16,699 nucleotides of DNA, taken from assembly GCA_964642165.1 (NCBI GenBank), contig CAZXOC010000161.1, positions 1 through 16,699 on the forward strand, given 5' to 3'. Source of the DNA: CAYRVX01 sp964642165 (GTDB taxonomy: Bacteria; Planctomycetota; Phycisphaerae; SM23-33). A model generated the notes under the pieces. That model was not told where the DNA came from. It did not search any database and saw only the letters and a list, made by a program, of their open reading frames with translations. This document shows, one piece after another, positions 13,772 to 16,699 of this stretch (positions are counted from its first letter, which is position 1; each line of letters opens with the position of its first letter). The position numbers were made by a program, and so were the translations under genes.

Positions 13772-15646
13772 TCACCCGGCGATCTGCGCGAGGACCCGGC
13801 GAGCGGCGGCCGCCTCACCGGACGCCTTCAGCAGCGCCGCCAGGCGGTTGCCGAGCTGGTAGTGCGACGTCTGCGCCCGGAAAATCGGCGCGAGCTTCTC
13901 CCGCCGCGTCTTGGCGAACAGCTCCCGGTACATGCCGATGGCCTCGTCGCGCCGCCCGGCCTGGACGAGGAGGCGTTCGGCCCGCCCGGCGGCCTGGACG
14001 ACCACCTCCGCCAGGTGCACGTTCTGCCCGGCGGCGCCCCGGTAGGCGGCCAGGGCCTCGTCGGTCCTTCCCTCGGTCTGGAAGTCGTCGCCGAGGGCGA
14101 TCCTCAGCCGCCCCCGCAGGTCCGGGCGGCGCCCGTACACCGTCATCGCCCGCGAGTAGGCCTTGCGGCGCTGCGCGGGGTCGGGGATCGTCGCGGCGAT
14201 CTGCATGACCAGCAGGCAACTGTAGTCGGGGTAGCAATCGGCGGTCTTGTGGATGAGCGTCGCGAAGAAGCCGTTCACGTCGGCCACGGGGATGCGGTCG
14301 GCCTTGCGCAGGCGGACGAGCAGCCGCCAGGCGGGTCCGTGCGCCACGTTGCGCGCGATCGCCGCGGCCAACAGGTCCTCCAGCAGCGACAGGTCGATCT
14401 TCCTTCGTGCGGCGATCCAGCCCACCTTCCGCGGCACGGCGCGGGGGGCGCGCTCGAGCCGCACGCCGTACGAGCGGGCGAGCCGGCGCAGGGGGGCGAG
14501 GTTCACCTCGGCCCCGCGCCGGCGGTCCACCAGGTCGGCCAGCGTGGTGGCGGCGTCGGCCTCCTCGCGCCGCCGAAGCGGCAGCGCCGCCGCCGAACCG
14601 AGCAGCATCAGCTCCGAGTCGTAGATCATCCGCCCGTCGACGGGGTCGCGGACCTCGCCGACGAAGTACGACTGTTCCTCGAAGCGCCCGGTGCGGCTGA
14701 CCCATCGCCCGCGCGAGGCGGAGCCCGTCTCCCGCCAGTGGGCAATCCAGGCGTGCTCGACGCCCTCGCCGCCCCGCCCGTGGACGATCGTCGCCGGGAT
14801 GCCCATCGCCTTGCACACCTCCGCGGCGTAGTACGCGCGGTCCAGGCACACCCCGCCGTGGCGGGCGAGGTTGGGCAGGCTGTACGGCAGCGAGTCGATC
14901 CGCTTGGCCCGGCCGGTCTCGAAGTGCGCCACGTCGTAGCGGACCTGGAAGTACGCCGACGCCGGCCGGCGGAACCGGTACGTCCGGGCCGCCCAACGCC
15001 GCTCCTCCAGGTTCGTTCGCGTGTCCGCCAGGTACCGCGCCACCTCGTACGGCATCGTCTTCAGGTCGCAGCGGAAGGTGGCCCCGGCGGCCGTGTAATA
15101 GCGGAAGCTCTCGACGAGCCCGGCCGGGTCCGGCTGGCGGCGGACGTGGCGCAGCGGCCCGGCCGTCGCGAACGCCACCGCCAGGCCCGGGTAGTCACAG
15201 ACGCTCTGCGCCCCGGCCGCGTGGAGACGGGAGAAGCGACGCAGCGCCTCGGCGGGCTCGCGCGCGTCGTCCAGCGCGCGGAAGAGCCTCCGGGCCACGT
15301 CGCGGTGGTCCAGCAGCCAGCGGGCGAGCTTTCGGCCGTCGGGGAGGCGCTCCAGGACGGGCAGGTACGCACACGCGCGGGTGGCGTAGACCAGGTCGGT
15401 GAGGGCGGCCAGCCGATCGAGGCGTCCGCAGGCCAGCCTCGCCAGCGCCGCGGCCTCCAGCTCGTCCCGCAGGCGCCCCCAGGCCTCGCCGCCGCCGCAG
15501 CGGCGCAGCTCGTCCAGCGCGACGGCGCCGAGCCAGGCCTCCTCGGCCTCGCCGGGGTCGCGGGGCGGGGCGGCGCGCGCGGCGCTCGTCGCCGCCGACA
15601 GAACGGCCAGCAAGGTCACACGCAGCATCGGCATCGCACAGCACAT
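13772..15646 (-). CDS. Exported transglutaminase-like protein with C-terminal TPR-type repeats
   Basis: From the ATG at 15646 the product has 624 residues; ATGs at 15634 and 15628 are equally plausible, as no strong ribosome-binding site discriminates. A longer in-frame opening to 16063 overlaps the L,D-transpeptidase gene and is not used. A signal peptide covers about 1-26 (MLRVTLLAVLSAATSAARA). Residues 260-305 match the transglutaminase-like core: HGGVCLDRAYYAAEVCKAMG with candidate nucleophile C267, and EHAWIAHW with H298. The usual Asp that follows in WVxxDP is not obvious; the corresponding stretch reads RWVSRTGRFEE. The C-terminal third (about 420-624) is helical with TPR-like repeats. 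It could be a peptidase or cross-linking enzyme on envelope proteins, or a non-catalytic relative. The family is probable; activity is uncertain. Confidence 0.78.
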   Translation of the reverse strand: MCCAMPMLRVTLLAVLSAATSAARAAPPRDPGEAEEAWLGAVALDELRRCGGGEAWGRLRDELEAAALARLACGRLDRLAALTDLVYATRACAYLPVLERLPDGRKLARWLLDHRDVARRLFRALDDAREPAEALRRFSRLHAAGAQSVCDYPGLAVAFATAGPLRHVRRQPDPAGLVESFRYYTAAGATFRCDLKTMPYEVARYLADTRTNLEERRWAARTYRFRRPASAYFQVRYDVAHFETGRAKRIDSLPYSLPNLARHGGVCLDRAYYAAEVCKAMGIPATIVHGRGGEGVEHAWIAHWRETGSASRGRWVSRTGRFEEQSYFVGEVRDPVDGRMIYDSELMLLGSAAALPLRRREEADAATTLADLVDRRRGAEVNLAPLRRLARSYGVRLERAPRAVPRKVGWIAARRKIDLSLLEDLLAAAIARNVAHGPAWRLLVRLRKADRIPVADVNGFFATLIHKTADCYPDYSCLLVMQIAATIPDPAQRRKAYSRAMTVYGRRPDLRGRLRIALGDDFQTEGRTDEALAAYRGAAGQNVHLAEVVVQAAGRAERLLVQAGRRDEAIGMYRELFAKTRREKLAPIFRAQTSHYQLGNRLAALLKASGEAAAARRVLAQIAG

Positions 15647-15689
15647 CCCGGATCGGTCCGACAAACGGCGCACACGCGCCACCGGGGAT

Positions 15690-15695
15690 ATTGTA
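15690..15695 (-). promoter_or_regulatory. Candidate -10 element for the transglutaminase-like gene
   Basis: On the minus strand this is TACAAT, a five-of-six match to the -10 consensus, 43 bases before the ATG at 15646, in the 107-base gap after the L,D-transpeptidase gene. The -35 position is GC-rich and unconvincing. It suggests the gene need not depend on its upstream neighbour. Confidence 0.4.
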
Positions 15696-15753
15696 CCAGG
15701 ATTGCTGCGGCCGTCGCGCCCTTCCGGCGCCGCCGGCCGCGCCGCCGCCACGC

Positions 15754-16699
15754 CTACGACTCCACCCGCACCGTGCTCCAATGCTCGTAGAGCAGCGAGA
15801 ACACCCGCTCGATGTCCGCGTCGGCCAGCCGGATGCAGCCGAGCGAGACGGCCCGGCCGATGCTCGTCGGGTCGTTCGTCCCGTGGATGCCGTAGCCCAT
15901 GTGCAGGCGGGTCTTCTCCTCGATGCCTTCCAGGCCGATCCAGTAGCCCCGCTTGCCGAGCGGGTAGCCCGGCTCGCCCCACCGGATGGACCGCTGGATC
16001 GGGCTGTTCGGCGGCGGGTTCCAGTTGGCGCGGTCGTGCTTGCTGCCGAGCTTGATGTGCCACAGGCCGTTCGGCGTCGAGCCGTTCTTGCCCAGCCCGA
16101 CGCCAAGACGCCGGATGAACACCGGCAGGCAGCCCTCGCGGTGCAGGTAGAGGTCCATCGTGAAGCGGCCCTTGGAGACGACGGCGTGGAACGGGCCGCG
16201 GATCATCTTGAACGTCTGCCCGACGCGGATGCGCGTGGGGTGGGTCATGTTGTTGATCTTCAGGAGGATCTGCGTCGGCACGTGCAGGCGCAGCTTCCGC
16301 TCCACCTTCGCCAGGACGTCGCCCTTCCGGAAGGCGTACTGCATCACGTACGGGTCGCCGTCGTAGATCCGCCGCGAGAAGGTCATCCGGTCGGCCAGGT
16401 CCGTGAGCTTCTTCCGGGCGGTCTCGGCGGCCGCCGGCGGCAGCGAGCCGGACAGGACCGCCCGGGACAGCTCGGCGCGGCCCTCGGCGAGCTTCCCGGC
16501 CGCGAGCAGCTCGTTGCCCTTGCCGACGGCCTCCTGGGCGGCGGCCGCGCTGAGCTTGCGGAGCGCGCGGATCACGCCGTTGCTGACGGCGATCTCCCGG
16601 GTGGCGGGTCCGTCCCCGCCGGGGGGCGTGTTGGCGTCGCGGGCCCGGCGCGTGGCGGGCGCGTTGGCGTCCCCGGCGGGTGCGTTGGCGTCCCCGGCG
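15754..16699 (-). CDS. L,D-transpeptidase (YkuD) with LysM-like domain, 5' end outside the window
   Basis: The frame is open to the window edge, so the N terminus is missing; 314 residues are visible. An internal GTG at 16575 is a possible but unlikely start because the frame continues upstream without a stop. From the N side there is an Asn/Ala/Pro/Gly/Asp-rich linker, a helical TPR-like stretch, a LysM-like segment (YAFRKGDVLAKVERKL through INNMTHPTRIRVGQTFKMI), then the YkuD catalytic domain. Its motif is GYGIHGT followed by SLGCIRL, where the usual His before Gly is Leu; the nucleophile Cys is 27 residues from the C terminus (codon 15835-15837). Such enzymes form 3-3 cross-links in peptidoglycan or attach proteins to it, outside the cytoplasmic membrane. 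LysM would hold it on glycan strands. Family is certain; the role in this cell wall is inferred. Confidence 0.9.
   Translation of the reverse strand, partial: AGDANAPAGDANAPATRRARDANTPPGGDGPATREIAVSNGVIRALRKLSAAAAQEAVGKGNELLAAGKLAEGRAELSRAVLSGSLPPAAAETARKKLTDLADRMTFSRRIYDGDPYVMQYAFRKGDVLAKVERKLRLHVPTQILLKINNMTHPTRIRVGQTFKMIRGPFHAVVSKGRFTMDLYLHREGCLPVFIRRLGVGLGKNGSTPNGLWHIKLGSKHDRANWNPPPNSPIQRSIRWGEPGYPLGKRGYWIGLEGIEEKTRLHMGYGIHGTNDPTSIGRAVSLGCIRLADADIERVFSLLYEHWSTVRVES
16661..16699 (-). repeat. 21-base tandem repeat encoding the APAGDAN linker
   Basis: A 21-base unit beginning GCGTTGGCGTCCCCGGCG on the plus strand (16661-16681) recurs at 16682-16699, where the window ends. A degraded copy lies near 16629. 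It encodes a seven-residue repeat in the linker of the L,D-transpeptidase and probably continues beyond the window. Confidence 0.65.

Overview
This is a very GC-rich, gene-dense window carrying ten genes. I infer a Planctomycetota chromosome, probably Phycisphaerae or a related uncultured lineage. The basis is gene content: a Tat-exported Gfo/Idh/MocA oxidoreductase followed by a DUF1080 lipoprotein, a large secreted DUF4091/GH123-like glycosidase, a secreted alpha-alpha toroid protein flanked by a repeated helical domain, a transglutaminase-TPR protein and an L,D-transpeptidase. This was not tested by any search. Eight of the ten products carry, or probably carry, export signals (Sec, Tat or lipobox); RecO is the cytoplasmic exception and the CNNM/CBS protein is an integral membrane protein. 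High GC produces many long spurious open frames opposite the real genes, and these are left out.

Layout. (1) 62-5190 and 5280-6074: a secreted GH123-like protein on the minus strand is divergent from a Gfo/Idh/MocA oxidoreductase and a DUF1080 lipoprotein on the plus strand, forming a compact glycan-processing locus. (2) 6106-7522: a promoter and structure-rich leader precede a CNNM/CBS/CorC-type membrane protein. (3) 7556-8587 (minus): an unrecognised secreted protein convergent with the CNNM gene and divergent from recO (8799-9560, plus). (4) 9561-9892: an unusually long, partly AT-rich gap with an imperfect inverted repeat between two convergent genes. (5) 9893-10381 (minus): a small lipoprotein with a TTG start, divergent from a thioredoxin-like lipoprotein (10648-11115, plus). 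(6) 11149-16699 (minus): a toroid/helical-repeat protein, a transglutaminase-like TPR protein and an L,D-transpeptidase that runs off the right edge.

How the genes may work together. In region 1 the GH123-like enzyme could release amino-sugar or other glycosides, while the oxidoreductase/DUF1080 pair fits the known 3-keto-glycoside logic of oxidising a sugar at C3 and then cleaving the keto-glycoside. This is inference from family knowledge. Region 6 looks like envelope work, with peptidoglycan cross-linking by the L,D-transpeptidase beside two large exported proteins of unknown substrate. I see no CRISPR array, rRNA, tRNA, insertion sequence or phage gene. No clearly new multi-gene defence or mobile system is visible. 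The best candidates for novelty are the duplicated domain flanking the toroid, the carbohydrate-binding-like insertion inside the GH123-like barrel, the altered CNNM signature, and the AT-rich convergent gap.
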